Positions 1 through 9,121 of a stretch of DNA of 64,000 nucleotides are shown piece by piece (position 1 is the stretch's first letter; every line of letters starts with the position of its first letter). Made by a program: the position numbers and the translations under genes. This DNA comes from Comamonadaceae bacterium (GTDB lineage: Bacteria; Pseudomonadota; Gammaproteobacteria; Burkholderiales; Burkholderiaceae_C), in NCBI GenBank assembly GCA_947374485.1, contig CANCCF010000004.1:1-64000 (forward strand). Direction: 5' to 3'. Below the pieces are notes generated by a model, which saw nothing but the letters and a program-made list of their open reading frames with translations, was not told the origin of the DNA and did no database searches.

Positions 1-10
1 AACTTCACTG

Positions 11-156
11 TGATCAGCGAAGCCTTGAATTATGACACAGTTTTTAGGCTGTTTGCAAGTTGTGTGGAAAAGTCTTTTAACCAACTTTTAGTTCAAACTC
101 GCCGCACCGTCATCAGCGCAGCCTTCGATTATGGCACGGTTTTTCGGCGTTTCAAA
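11..156. repeat. Degenerate direct repeat pair upstream of the codA-like gene
   Basis: Two imperfect copies of about 47 bp lie at 11-59 and 110-156. They share the blocks ATCAGCG, AGCCTT, ATTATG, CAC.G and GTTTTT in the same order and spacing. They are separated by an AT-richer stretch of about 50 bp. They lie upstream of the likely start at 269, so they could be a duplicated regulatory segment or the remnant of a mobile or repeated element. No terminal inverted repeats or transposase are visible. Confidence 0.5.
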
Positions 157-268
157 GAAGTCCGTAAATAGATTGCGACGCGCGCTGGGCGGGGTAGCGC
201 AGCCCCACCTCACCTGCTCACCAGCCCTTGCCCTCCACTACCATGGTGCTTTCACAAAGGATGTGCCC

Positions 269-1552
269 ATGCTGGACCTGCTGATCACCCATGCCTCGCT
301 CCCCAATGGGCGCCGCAATATGTCTGTCGCTGTGCAGGACGGCCGGATCATGGAGGTCAGCGAAGGGCTGGCGGCTCCAGCCCATGAGACGTTAGATGCC
401 GGGGGCCAACTTCTATCTAGCCCCTTTGTGGATCCGCACTTCCATATGGATGCGACGCTCTCTTACGGTCTGCCGCGCGTCAACCAGAGCGGCACGCTGC
501 TGGAAGGCATTGCACTCTGGGGGGAGCTCAAGCCACTGCTGACGCAAGAGGCGCTGGTAGAGCGAGCATTGGCCTATTGCGACTGGGCAGCAGCCAAGGG
601 CCTGCTGGCCATACGCACCCATGTGGATGTGTGTGACCCGCGCCTGCTGGCGGTGGACGCCCTGCTGGAAGTCAAGAAGCAGGTAGCTCCCTATATAGAG
701 CTGCAGCTGGTGGCCTTTCCGCAGGACGGCGTACTGCGTGGACCTCAGGGTCCGCAGCAGCACCTGGACAACCTCCGACGCGCGCTGGACAAGGGTGTGG
801 ACGTGGTGGGCGGCATCCCGCACTTCGAACGGACCATGGCGGACGGGGCGCTCAGCGTAAAGCTGCTGTGCGAACTGGCGGCCGAGCGTGGCCTCTTGGT
901 GGACATGCACTGCGACGAGTCCGACGACCCGCACTCGCGCCATGTAGAAACGCTGGCCTTCGAGACCCAGCGCCTGGGCCTGCAGGGCCGCGTGACCGGC
1001 TCGCACCTGACCTCCATGCACAGCATGGACAACTACTATGTGTCAAAGCTGATCCCTCTGATGGCCGAAGCGCAGTTGCACGTGGTGGCCAACCCGCTGA
1101 TCAACATCACGCTGCAGGGTAGACACGACAGCTACCCCAAACGCCGCGGGATGACACGCGTGCCGGAGCTGCTGGCAGCTGGCATCAACGTCGCCTTTGG
1201 CCATGACTGCGTGATGGACCCCTGGTACTCCCTTGGCAGTGGCGACATGCTGGAAGTGGCGCACATGGGCCTGCACGTGGGCCAGATGACCAGCCAAGCC
1301 GCCATGCGCCAGTGCTTTGAGGCCGTGACCACCAACGCTGCGCGCGTGATGGGTCTGCAGGACTACGGCCTGGAGGCGGGATGCAAGGCCGATCTGGTAC
1401 TGCTGCAAGCGCACGACCCGGTGGAGGCGATCCGCCTGCGTGCCACCCGACTCAAGGTGTTCAAGGCGGGCAAGCTGATTGCCGAGTCGCCTGCAGCCAC
1501 CAGCACCTTGAAACTGCCGGGTCGACCCGCACAGACTAGCCATATGGGCTGA
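269..1552 (+). CDS. codA: Cytosine deaminase-like amidohydrolase (CodA family)
   Basis: A cytoplasmic metal-dependent amidohydrolase of 427 residues, the same length as E. coli CodA. Family residues are in order: metal ligands H57 and H59 (DPHFHMD), substrate-contacting Q152 (AFPQ), H214 and the catalytic E217 in DMHCDESDD, H246, and metal ligand D313 in FGHDC. The second Asp of the usual HDD motif is Cys314 here, so the true substrate may not be cytosine. The ATG at 269 was chosen because AAAGGA lies 8 bases upstream and the protein then aligns end to end with CodA. A longer in-frame reading from 131 adds 46 low-complexity residues. The gene stands alone and converges on the TonB receptor gene. 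Confidence 0.83.
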   Translation: MLDLLITHASLPNGRRNMSVAVQDGRIMEVSEGLAAPAHETLDAGGQLLSSPFVDPHFHMDATLSYGLPRVNQSGTLLEGIALWGELKPLLTQEALVERALAYCDWAAAKGLLAIRTHVDVCDPRLLAVDALLEVKKQVAPYIELQLVAFPQDGVLRGPQGPQQHLDNLRRALDKGVDVVGGIPHFERTMADGALSVKLLCELAAERGLLVDMHCDESDDPHSRHVETLAFETQRLGLQGRVTGSHLTSMHSMDNYYVSKLIPLMAEAQLHVVANPLINITLQGRHDSYPKRRGMTRVPELLAAGINVAFGHDCVMDPWYSLGSGDMLEVAHMGLHVGQMTSQAAMRQCFEAVTTNAARVMGLQDYGLEAGCKADLVLLQAHDPVEAIRLRATRLKVFKAGKLIAESPAATSTLKLPGRPAQTSHMG

Positions 1553-1580
1553 GATGGGCGCGTAGTGCCCGCGTCAGCCC
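1546..1580. terminator. Hairpin between convergent genes
   Basis: The inverted repeat GGGCTGA (1546-1552) / TCAGCCC (1574-1580) encloses a second inverted repeat GGGC/GCCC. It overlaps the stop codon of the codA-like gene and lies just before the receptor gene's end, so it could act as a bidirectional terminator. There is no clear U-tract. Confidence 0.5.
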
Positions 1581-1589
1581 AGACGCCCG

Positions 1590-4481
1590 TTACTTGAACT
1601 TGTAATTGGCGCTCAGGTACCAGAAGCGGCTGCGTGGGTCATAGGAGGTGATATCAAAGCCCTGCTGAAAAGTGAGACCGGAGCCCGCCTGCGGCTGCGG
1701 GTCTTTGTCCTCCAGATTCTTGACCCCCATGGTGATCACCACATCCTTGGAAGCGCGCAGACTGGCGGCGAGGTCCAGGGTGTAATAGTCGCCGACATGG
1801 TGCAAGCAACTTGCGTCACTGGCACCATTGTTGGCGCAGTTGGCATTCCAGCCATCGTCATAGCCAGTTTGGTAGTTGTGAATCAGCGCCACACTCCAGC
1901 GCTCATTGCTCAATGCAAGTGTCAGCGTATGACGCCAATCAGGGATCACACCCGCACCGTTGGCCAATGCGTTCAAGCCATTGCCCTGGTCATCCACCAG
2001 CTTGCCCACCGTATGCTGGGTGATGCCTGCGGGGTCGGTGAAGTCATAGTTCAGCACGTAGCTGCCATTGAGTTGCGCAGACCAGATGCCCCAGCCGGTC
2101 GTGGCGATCTTCCAGCGCACATCCAGGTCCAGCCCGTTGGTTCGCAACTTGCCGCCATTGACATTGATATTGGTAATTTTGGAAATCGGATTGCCACTTC
2201 CAACGCCCCCGGGCCAGTTGACCAAAGCCATGTAGTAGGGCACACCGGCATACGCTTGGCCCACGATGTAGGAGTCTGAAAGATTGAGGATAGGGTCGCG
2301 CACCTCGATGTCATAGTAGTCCAAGCCAACGGAAAAGTCTTTGGTGGGCTGGGCTATTCCGCCCAAGGACCATTGCGTGGATTTTTCTGGCGTCAGGTTG
2401 GGGTTGCCGCCGTAAATTTTTGGGAATTGCCCCGCAATGCCAGTGTTCGGGTCACCGAGCGTTCCGCTTACACCGGTACTGACCGGCGTGTACAACTCGG
2501 AAAGTGAGGGTGCACGAAAGCCCGTACCCACCGAGCCCCGAACAGCCAGCTCGGTGATCGGCTGGTAGCGCATGCTCAATTTGGGATTGATGCTGGTGCC
2601 CGTGTTTTCATAATTGTCGTAGCGCAGCGCACCGGTGAGCTCAAAAGCTTTGCTCAACGGAAAGTTCGCCTCGCCATTGAGCGCAAAGTGATTTCTGCTG
2701 GTGCTAAACGGAGAGTAAGAGCCGCCATAGCCGGACACCCCACCGCTTTGAATGACCGGCGCTGAGTCGTAGCTGATCGACTCCCGGTTCAGCGATGCGC
2801 CCAAGGCCAGCGTCATCTGGCCGCCTTCCATCTCGCCCCAGGGGCGGCTGCCCTTGAGTTCGATCCCGGTATTGGTCAGTGACGACCAGATCAAATCGCC
2901 ATAGACATTGGTGGCACGCACTGCTGCGGCCACAGTGGGATCCTGGTATTGCACATACGGGTTGAACTCGCCGTTGGCCAGGTTGCCATCGTGAAAGGCC
3001 GGGTTGTTGAGCGCAGTGACCAGAGCCTTCTGGTTTTGGTAGCCCCCGGACACCGATTCGGTCACCTTGCTTTCGTTGTAAAAACCGGTTCCGCTGTACT
3101 CCCATTCTCCAAAGACGCTTTTCCACCCGCCAGAGAGATGGACGAGGTCAGCCACATCCTTGTTTTGCCGGCCGCCACCGTCGAAGGCACGGTAGCTCAC
3201 TGCCAAATCCGGTCGCGCCGAAATGCCCTTGGCGTCAAGCTGCGGAACAGCGTAGGTGTTGTACCAGGCATTGGTACTTTTGAACAAAATGGCGCCCTCT
3301 CCCGGAGCAAAGTTCGGGTCACCACTCAGAAAGGTGGGGCTGTAGGGCGAGGGCTGCAAGTTGGTGTGCGTGACGGTGCGGTTGTAGAGCAGGGTGCCGA
3401 ACAATTCCGACCCCTCTCCCACCTTCTTGCGCCCACTCACGATGAAGTTGTCGCGGTCCTTTTCCGGGAGCAAGGGCAATGCGCCGGACTCCGCGGGCTC
3501 ATAGCGGCATACGCCAATCACCGGGTCCAACTTGGAGCCGTTTTGCGCACAGGCGCCAATGGTGGTGAGGTAATTGCCCAGCGACTTTTGGCCCTTGGCG
3601 TTAGTTGCGACACCTCCGCTCAGGAAGGTGTATCCGGTATTGCTTGAATACTGGTCAACAAAGGACTTTCCTGGCACCCAGGTGGTGAGATTGCCGGATG
3701 GTGTGGCGCTAAGGGACCACAAGCCCGCCGGAGAAGGATCCGTGTCGAACTTCGCAAAGTTGCGGTCCTTGGCCAGCAGCGAAGATTCATGCACGTTGTC
3801 ATAGCCCAGCATGAAGTTGTAGCCGTCGTCGTCAAAACTGCCCCAGCCGCCCAAAATGCCCAGGCGTTGTGACTGGCCGCCACCCGCGCGGGAAGGGCTG
3901 CCAATGTACACATTGGCCTCGGCGCCCTGGTAGTCTTTTTTGGTAATGAAATTGACCACCCCGGCCACTGCATCGCTTCCATAAATCGAGGAAGCCCCAT
4001 CGCGCAACACCTCCACCCGCTCCAGCGCGGAAATCGGAATGGCGCTCACATCAACTGCTCCGAATTGGTCGGTGGCATAGCTGGGCAGGCGCTGACCGTT
4101 CAGCAGCACCAGGGTGCGCTTGGCCTCCAGTGAGCGCAAGGACACGGTGGACTCGCCGAATGTCGAATTGCCCACGCCCTGGGCCGCATTGAAGTTGTTG
4201 GCGTTTGAAAGCTCGGGAATGGTGGACAGCAGTTGCTCCACGTTGGTCGCGCCACTGCGCTCAATGTCTTGCCGGGTGACGGTGGTCACCGGCAGCGCCG
4301 TCTCGGCGTCAATGCGCTTGATGGCAGTACCTGTGATTTCCACACGCTGCAACCTGGTTTGATCGTCTGCTTCCTGCGCCTGCGCCGCATGCATCACCAG
4401 GCTGGCGGCAGTGGCGCCACATGCCAAGAGAGCCGCTCTGGTTATGCTGGAATGCGCGAGGTATTTGCCTGCTTTTTTCAT
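1590..4481 (-). CDS. TonB-dependent outer-membrane receptor
   Basis: A 963-residue outer-membrane active-transport channel. A signal peptide (residues 1-35, cleavage after AQA) is followed by a TonB-box-like RVEITG segment (about 46-51) and a plug domain (about 60-180, with TVTRQDIERSGATNVEQLL and the VEVLRDGASSIYGSDAVAG signature). The rest is a long 22-strand-type barrel that ends in SANYKFK, one residue beyond the usual terminal aromatic. AAGGAG stands 5 bases before the ATG. It lies 205 bp downstream of a peptide-type ABC transporter and ExbB/ExbD/TonB genes on the same strand, so it is probably the outer-membrane gate of that system. The ligand cannot be read from the sequence. Peptides, peptide siderophores or opine metallophores are all possible. 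Confidence 0.92.
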   Translation of the reverse strand: MKKAGKYLAHSSITRAALLACGATAASLVMHAAQAQEADDQTRLQRVEITGTAIKRIDAETALPVTTVTRQDIERSGATNVEQLLSTIPELSNANNFNAAQGVGNSTFGESTVSLRSLEAKRTLVLLNGQRLPSYATDQFGAVDVSAIPISALERVEVLRDGASSIYGSDAVAGVVNFITKKDYQGAEANVYIGSPSRAGGGQSQRLGILGGWGSFDDDGYNFMLGYDNVHESSLLAKDRNFAKFDTDPSPAGLWSLSATPSGNLTTWVPGKSFVDQYSSNTGYTFLSGGVATNAKGQKSLGNYLTTIGACAQNGSKLDPVIGVCRYEPAESGALPLLPEKDRDNFIVSGRKKVGEGSELFGTLLYNRTVTHTNLQPSPYSPTFLSGDPNFAPGEGAILFKSTNAWYNTYAVPQLDAKGISARPDLAVSYRAFDGGGRQNKDVADLVHLSGGWKSVFGEWEYSGTGFYNESKVTESVSGGYQNQKALVTALNNPAFHDGNLANGEFNPYVQYQDPTVAAAVRATNVYGDLIWSSLTNTGIELKGSRPWGEMEGGQMTLALGASLNRESISYDSAPVIQSGGVSGYGGSYSPFSTSRNHFALNGEANFPLSKAFELTGALRYDNYENTGTSINPKLSMRYQPITELAVRGSVGTGFRAPSLSELYTPVSTGVSGTLGDPNTGIAGQFPKIYGGNPNLTPEKSTQWSLGGIAQPTKDFSVGLDYYDIEVRDPILNLSDSYIVGQAYAGVPYYMALVNWPGGVGSGNPISKITNINVNGGKLRTNGLDLDVRWKIATTGWGIWSAQLNGSYVLNYDFTDPAGITQHTVGKLVDDQGNGLNALANGAGVIPDWRHTLTLALSNERWSVALIHNYQTGYDDGWNANCANNGASDASCLHHVGDYYTLDLAASLRASKDVVITMGVKNLEDKDPQPQAGSGLTFQQGFDITSYDPRSRFWYLSANYKFK

Positions 4482-4686
4482 GTTGTCTCCTTCAAGGTGG
4501 TGAGCTTCTTTTTATGAAATTTGGACGCCGGTGGAATTGCTACATCCCGCACACAGGTCAACAGTCCAGGACGACCTGGCAGGCAGATTCTGGAGGACTG
4601 GCACAGGTGAACCATGCGTAATCGCAACCTCACACAGTGAACGCGACGGTACGTAAATGCTGCGTTGCAGAAATGCGCTGGCATCT
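4482..4686 (-). promoter_or_regulatory. Intergenic leader of the TonB receptor gene
   Basis: About 205 bp without a gene separate the ABC ATPase from the receptor. The receptor's Shine-Dalgarno sequence (AAGGAG) is at its 3' end. A TTGACC hexamer lies within it, but I could not pair it with a convincing -10 box. I saw no cobalamin-riboswitch B12 box and no clear Fur box. The gap could hold a separate promoter or processing site giving the receptor its own expression level. Confidence 0.3.
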
Positions 4687-6555
4687 TCATGGCAGAGGCC
4701 CTGTTGCCATAAGAGCAGGCACCGCCGCCAGCAGTGTCTTTGTGTACGCGTGCTGCGGATTGCGCAGCACGGCCTGCACCGTTCCGGCCTCCACAATCTT
4801 GCCGTTCTGCATCACCGCCACGTCATCGGCCAAATACGCCACCACGCTGAAGTTGTGCGTGATGAGCAGGTAGCTCAAAGACCGCTCCTGCTGCAGCTCG
4901 CGCAGCAAATTGAGAATCTGTGCCTGCACTGAAACGTCGAGCGCCGAGGTGGGCTCATCGGCCACGATGAGCTGCGGCTGCACGGCCAGTGCCCTGGCGA
5001 TGGCCAGGCGCTGGCGCTGGCCGCCCGAGAATTCGTGGGGGTAGCGCTGCAGCGCATCTGCGCGCAGGCCGACCCGCTCCAACAGGCCGCGCACCCGTTG
5101 CAGGCGCCCCGCAGCATCCACCTCCGGACACAGCGCGGCTACGCCCTCCTGCAGCAGGTCGCTCACGCGCATGCGCGGGTTGAGCGAGGCAAACGGGTCC
5201 TGGAACACGATTTGCACGGCACGCCGGGCCAGGCGCAGCGCTTCGCCCTGCAGCCGGTTCAGGCTCTGCCCTTGAAGCTGCACCGTGCCCTCCACCCGGG
5301 CCACGCCGCGCAGCAGTTGCAACAGGGCCCGGGCCACCGTGGTCTTGCCGCTGCCGGACTCGCCCACCAGCGCCAGCGTGCGGCCACGGGCGAGCGCAAA
5401 GCTGACGCCGTCCACCGCCTGCACATGGCCCCGCGTGCGCTGCAGCAGCCCATGGCGAATGGGAAAGCCCACGCGCAGGTCGCGCACCTCCAGCAGCGCT
5501 GAGGGCCTTGCGGTGGCTGGTTCGTTCGGCCCGGTTGCCACTGGCGCTTGCGGCGCCAGCGTGAGCGGACGCGGCATCACGACCGGTGCCGCGCCCGGCG
5601 CATACAGCACGCAACGCACCGCGTGCTCCGGGCCTTGCTGCAGCAAGGCAGGCGGTGCGGCCACGCAGGCCGCATGCGCATAGGCGCAACGCGGCGCAAA
5701 GCGGCAGGCCGTAAACACCTGGTCCAGCGTCGGCACGGCGCCAGCAATCGCGCGCAGCGCCTGGCCGCGCTGGCGCTGGTCCGGCAGGGCTGCAAACAGG
5801 GCCGCGGCATAGGGGTGCAGCGGCCGGCTGAAGAAGTCGGCCGCGCTGGCCGTCTCAATGATCTGGCCCGCATACATCAGCGCCACCTGGTGCGCCATCT
5901 GCGAAACCACGGCCAGGTCGTGGGTGATGAGCAGCACGGCCATGTGCAGGCTGGACTGCAGCTCCTGGAGCAACTGAAGCATCTGCGCCTGGATGCTAAC
6001 GTCCAGGGCCGTGGTCGGCTCGTCGGCAATCAGCACATCGGGCGCGGCCGCCAGCGCCATGGCCAGCATGACGCGCTGCTTTTGCCCACCCGAAAGTTGA
6101 AAGGGGTAGCTGTGCTGCTGGCGTTCTGCCTCGGGCAGGCCCACCCGGTGCAGCCATTCCAGCGCCTGCACCTGCGCTGCCATACCGCGAACAGCGGTGT
6201 GGCGTTCCATCACCTCCACCACCTGCCGCCCCACGGTCAACACCGGGTTCAGGCTGGTGGCGGGCTCCTGGAACACCATGCCGATGCGCCTGCCCCGCAC
6301 ATCGCGCATGCGCGCCTCGGGCAAGGCCGTGGTGTCCACACCCTGCAGCAGCACGCGCCCGGCGCTGACGCGGCCGTTCTGCGGCAAGAGGCGCATGATG
6401 GACAGCGCCGCCATGGACTTGCCGCAACCCGACTCGCCTACCAGCGCCAGCGTCTGGCCACGCTCTATCGACAAGGAAATCGCATCCACCGGGCGCACCC
6501 GGCCCGCATCCGTGTCGATGTCGGTGATCAGGCGGTCGGTCTGCAAGAGGCTCAT
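4687..6555 (-). CDS. Oligopeptide-type ABC transporter, fused double ATP-binding protein (DppDF/YejF-like)
   Basis: A 622-residue protein with two complete nucleotide-binding domains that powers the adjacent peptide-type importer. Domain 1 has Walker A GESGCGKS (40-47), signature LSGGQ (154-158) and Walker B LIADE (175-179). Domain 2 has Walker A GESGSGKT (398-405), signature FSGGQ (509-513) and Walker B (529-534). Between them is the oligopeptide-transporter C-terminal module with four cysteines (C284, C290, C297, C315), the pattern that binds an iron-sulfur cluster in some DppD/OppD proteins. Its ATG overlaps the permease stop codon (ATGA), indicating translational coupling. The fused layout resembles YejF of the microcin C/peptide transporter. 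Confidence 0.93.
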   Translation of the reverse strand: MSLLQTDRLITDIDTDAGRVRPVDAISLSIERGQTLALVGESGCGKSMAALSIMRLLPQNGRVSAGRVLLQGVDTTALPEARMRDVRGRRIGMVFQEPATSLNPVLTVGRQVVEVMERHTAVRGMAAQVQALEWLHRVGLPEAERQQHSYPFQLSGGQKQRVMLAMALAAAPDVLIADEPTTALDVSIQAQMLQLLQELQSSLHMAVLLITHDLAVVSQMAHQVALMYAGQIIETASAADFFSRPLHPYAAALFAALPDQRQRGQALRAIAGAVPTLDQVFTACRFAPRCAYAHAACVAAPPALLQQGPEHAVRCVLYAPGAAPVVMPRPLTLAPQAPVATGPNEPATARPSALLEVRDLRVGFPIRHGLLQRTRGHVQAVDGVSFALARGRTLALVGESGSGKTTVARALLQLLRGVARVEGTVQLQGQSLNRLQGEALRLARRAVQIVFQDPFASLNPRMRVSDLLQEGVAALCPEVDAAGRLQRVRGLLERVGLRADALQRYPHEFSGGQRQRLAIARALAVQPQLIVADEPTSALDVSVQAQILNLLRELQQERSLSYLLITHNFSVVAYLADDVAVMQNGKIVEAGTVQAVLRNPQHAYTKTLLAAVPALMATGPLP

Positions 6556-8105
6556 GCAGGCTCCTGGCTTGCCGCATCGGGAACGGTGGAAACAGAGGCG
6601 GATACAGCAGCAGAAACAGCGGCCGTACCTTGCGTTCGCCAGGCATGGGCGTGGCCGCGCGGGTCAAAAGCGTCCTGCACGGCGCTGGCGAACAGCTGCA
6701 GCGCCAGCACCAGGGTGACCATAAACACGAACCCGGCCAGCAGGTTCCACCAAACCACCGGGTCGCGCGCCAGCTCGGTGCGGGCGCTGTTGATCATGGT
6801 GCCAAAGCTGGTGGTGGTGGGGTCCACGCCCACGCCCACATAGGACAGCACCGCCTCCAGCAGCACCAGGCCGGAAAAATCCAGCACGGAAACGATCAGC
6901 ACGATATGCAGCACATTGGGCAGGATGTGGCGGCGCATGATGCCCGCGTGCGAGACGCCAAAGGCGCGCGCCGCCTGCACATACTCCAGCTCGGCGAGCT
7001 TGAAGGTCTCGGCCCGCAGCAGCCGTGCCAGCGAGGCCCAGCCGGTCAGGCCCAGAATCGTGGCCAGCAAGAACAGGCGGATGTCGGCGCGCTCCAGGCC
7101 GGTGACAAACACATCCGGGTGGCTGTCCACAAAGCCCTGTATCAAGAGCACACAGGCTGCGATCAGCAGCACCGAGGGGATAGAGGACAGCACGGTGTAG
7201 ACATACTGGATCAGGTCATCCACCCAACCCTTGAAGTAGCCGGCCAGCACGCCCAGTACCACGGCAAAGGGCAGCGTGGCCAGGGTGGCCAGCGAACCAA
7301 TCACCAGGGCGGTGCGCACGGCCTTGAGCGCCTGGAACAGGATGTCGTTGCCGGTCTGGTCGGTGCCCAGCACGTGGTAGTGCGGCCACACGGCCAACAA
7401 CCAACCCAGCAGCAACAGCAAGGCGCTGCCGGTGCACAGCATGGCACGCCAGGGCATGGCGGTGCGGTTATGCCAGAGGGCACGCCAGGCAGCGGCAAAG
7501 GCCACACGAAAACCCGAGGTAGTGCCTGCCTTGGTGACTGCCTTGCCGATTGCCTGGTTGCGCAAGGCCAGCAGCACCGCCGCCAGCAGCCAGAGCAGCA
7601 GGCTGAGCACCAAGCCCAGTGCCAGGCCGCTGGCAGTGCGCCGCGCCACATCCGCCGCCCACTGCTGCGGCGGGTCGCTCAGGTGGCGCCCGCCAAATGC
7701 CAGGCGCGGAAAGTCGCGCACGCTGTGGCCGTTGACCAGCAGGCTCTCCTTGCTGAAGCCGTGCGTGCCCAGTGGCACCGAATACGAGGCTTCGCGCGCC
7801 TCGCGCGGGCCGGAGAGCAGGCCGTCCAGCAGCGACAGGGTGCTGGTGGCATAGGCAGGAGCCGCCTTGGCTGCCGCACCAGGTGCGGGTGGCAACAGGG
7901 GGCGGTAGTGCAGCGAATCGAGCAGCGCAATGCACACAAAGCACAGCAGCAGCACAGCCGCGCACATGGCGGGCGCCTGGTGCGCCACGGTGAGCCAAGG
8001 GCGCCGCAGCGTGGGGCTGCGCCAGGCGTGGCGCACATAGCCGATCAGCACCAGCACAATCAGCCACAGCACCACGTCGGTTGATAGCAAGACAATTTTT
8101 GGCAT
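6552..8105 (-). CDS. Peptide-type ABC transporter permease, DppC-like with long N-terminal extension
   Basis: A 517-residue inner-membrane permease. The canonical DppC core begins near residue 240 with the family marker GTDQTGNDIL (247-256), followed by transmembrane helices and the EAA coupling loop (about 379-397, AARAFGVSHAGIMRRHILPN). The preceding roughly 240 residues are unusual. They contain predicted helices at about 10-24, 45-65 and 158-181 and a periplasmic-looking loop with SDPPQQWAADVARRTASG. That loop faintly resembles the core entry region, so the extension could be a degenerate partial duplication. Normal DppC proteins are about 300 residues. The gene is 13 bp after the other permease and overlaps the ATPase start. 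Confidence 0.9.
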   Translation of the reverse strand: MPKIVLLSTDVVLWLIVLVLIGYVRHAWRSPTLRRPWLTVAHQAPAMCAAVLLLCFVCIALLDSLHYRPLLPPAPGAAAKAAPAYATSTLSLLDGLLSGPREAREASYSVPLGTHGFSKESLLVNGHSVRDFPRLAFGGRHLSDPPQQWAADVARRTASGLALGLVLSLLLWLLAAVLLALRNQAIGKAVTKAGTTSGFRVAFAAAWRALWHNRTAMPWRAMLCTGSALLLLLGWLLAVWPHYHVLGTDQTGNDILFQALKAVRTALVIGSLATLATLPFAVVLGVLAGYFKGWVDDLIQYVYTVLSSIPSVLLIAACVLLIQGFVDSHPDVFVTGLERADIRLFLLATILGLTGWASLARLLRAETFKLAELEYVQAARAFGVSHAGIMRRHILPNVLHIVLIVSVLDFSGLVLLEAVLSYVGVGVDPTTTSFGTMINSARTELARDPVVWWNLLAGFVFMVTLVLALQLFASAVQDAFDPRGHAHAWRTQGTAAVSAAVSASVSTVPDAASQEPA

Positions 8106-8118
8106 GGGGTAGGCAGCC

Positions 8119-9096
8119 TCAGCGCAGGCGCACGCGCGGGTCGGCCAGGCCGTAGGAAATGTCGGTCAGGATCAGGCCCAGGATGTACAGCGCCGAGCCC
8201 ACAAACACCATGACCCGCACCACGGCAAAGTCTTGGGCGTTGATGGCGTCGATGGTGTAGCTGCCCAGACCCGGAATGCCAAAGAACGACTCCATCAAGA
8301 GCGCGCCCAGAAACAGCAGCGGCAGCACCGCCACCGTGCTGGTGAGAATGGGCAACAAGGCATTGCGCAGCACATGGCGAAACAGCACCACCGGCTCCGA
8401 CAGGCCCTTGGCGCGGGCGGTACGCACGTAGTCGCGGCTGGCTTCCTCCAGAAAAATGCTGCGGTAAAAAATGGCCTCGCCGCCCAGGCGCGACAGCAGG
8501 CCCATGCACACCGGCAGGGCCAGGAACAGCAGCGCATCGACACCACCGGCATACCCGGAGATGGGCACCAGCTTGAGCAATCGGGAAAAGAAGTACTGCC
8601 CCATCAGGATGTAGAACAGGGCCGAGATCGACATCAGCAGCACCGCCAGGCCAAAGCCCCAGAAGTCCAGGTAGGTGGATTTGAAAAACACCATCAGCAG
8701 CGCAAACACCAGCACCGCAAAGGTGCCCAGCACAAAGGTGGGCAGCGCCAGCGCCAGCGAAGGCCCCATGCGCTGGCCGAGTTCAAAGCGGATGTCGCGC
8801 CCGCTGTCGGAGGCACCAAAGTCCAGCGCAAACAGCTGCACCGAGCGCTCGTAAAAAATGGTGTGGGTGAGCTTGCCCACGGCTTGGGCCTGCGGGTTCC
8901 ACAGCAGGGGCTTGTTGTAGCCGCGCTCGATCTTCCATTTTTCGATCGCATCCTGCGACACGCGCTTGCCGCCTATGTTCATGCGCGCCATGTCGTCGGG
9001 GGTGTTGATGGCAAAGAACAGCACAAAGGTGAGCAGGTTCACGCCGACCAAAATCAGCAGGCCATAGAGCAGGCGGCGCAGGATGTAGTTCAGCAT
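8119..9096 (-). CDS. Peptide-type ABC transporter permease, DppB/YejB-like
   Basis: A 325-residue inner-membrane permease and partner of the neighbouring DppC-like subunit. It starts with the family N-terminus MLNYILRRLLYGLLILVGVN (first helix about 5-27), followed by a periplasmic segment containing NIGGKRVSQDAIEKWKIERG. The C-terminal half carries the EAA-type loop (RTARAKGLSEPVVLFRHVLRN) and ends with LADPRVRLR, both typical of DppB/OppB. The ATG at 9096 was chosen on the conserved N-terminus, because the longer reading upstream is cysteine-rich non-coding frame. It lies 25 bp downstream of the binding-protein gene and 13 bp upstream of the next permease. Confidence 0.93.
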   Translation of the reverse strand: MLNYILRRLLYGLLILVGVNLLTFVLFFAINTPDDMARMNIGGKRVSQDAIEKWKIERGYNKPLLWNPQAQAVGKLTHTIFYERSVQLFALDFGASDSGRDIRFELGQRMGPSLALALPTFVLGTFAVLVFALLMVFFKSTYLDFWGFGLAVLLMSISALFYILMGQYFFSRLLKLVPISGYAGGVDALLFLALPVCMGLLSRLGGEAIFYRSIFLEEASRDYVRTARAKGLSEPVVLFRHVLRNALLPILTSTVAVLPLLFLGALLMESFFGIPGLGSYTIDAINAQDFAVVRVMVFVGSALYILGLILTDISYGLADPRVRLR

Positions 9097-9121
9097 GGGG
9101 TGGCGCAACAGTGGGTGGGCT

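Noticed and set aside
4482..4686. Possible cobalamin riboswitch upstream of the TonB receptor, considered because of eutBC and pduO
   Set aside because: I could not find a B12 box or the supporting helices. The spacing is also short for that element.
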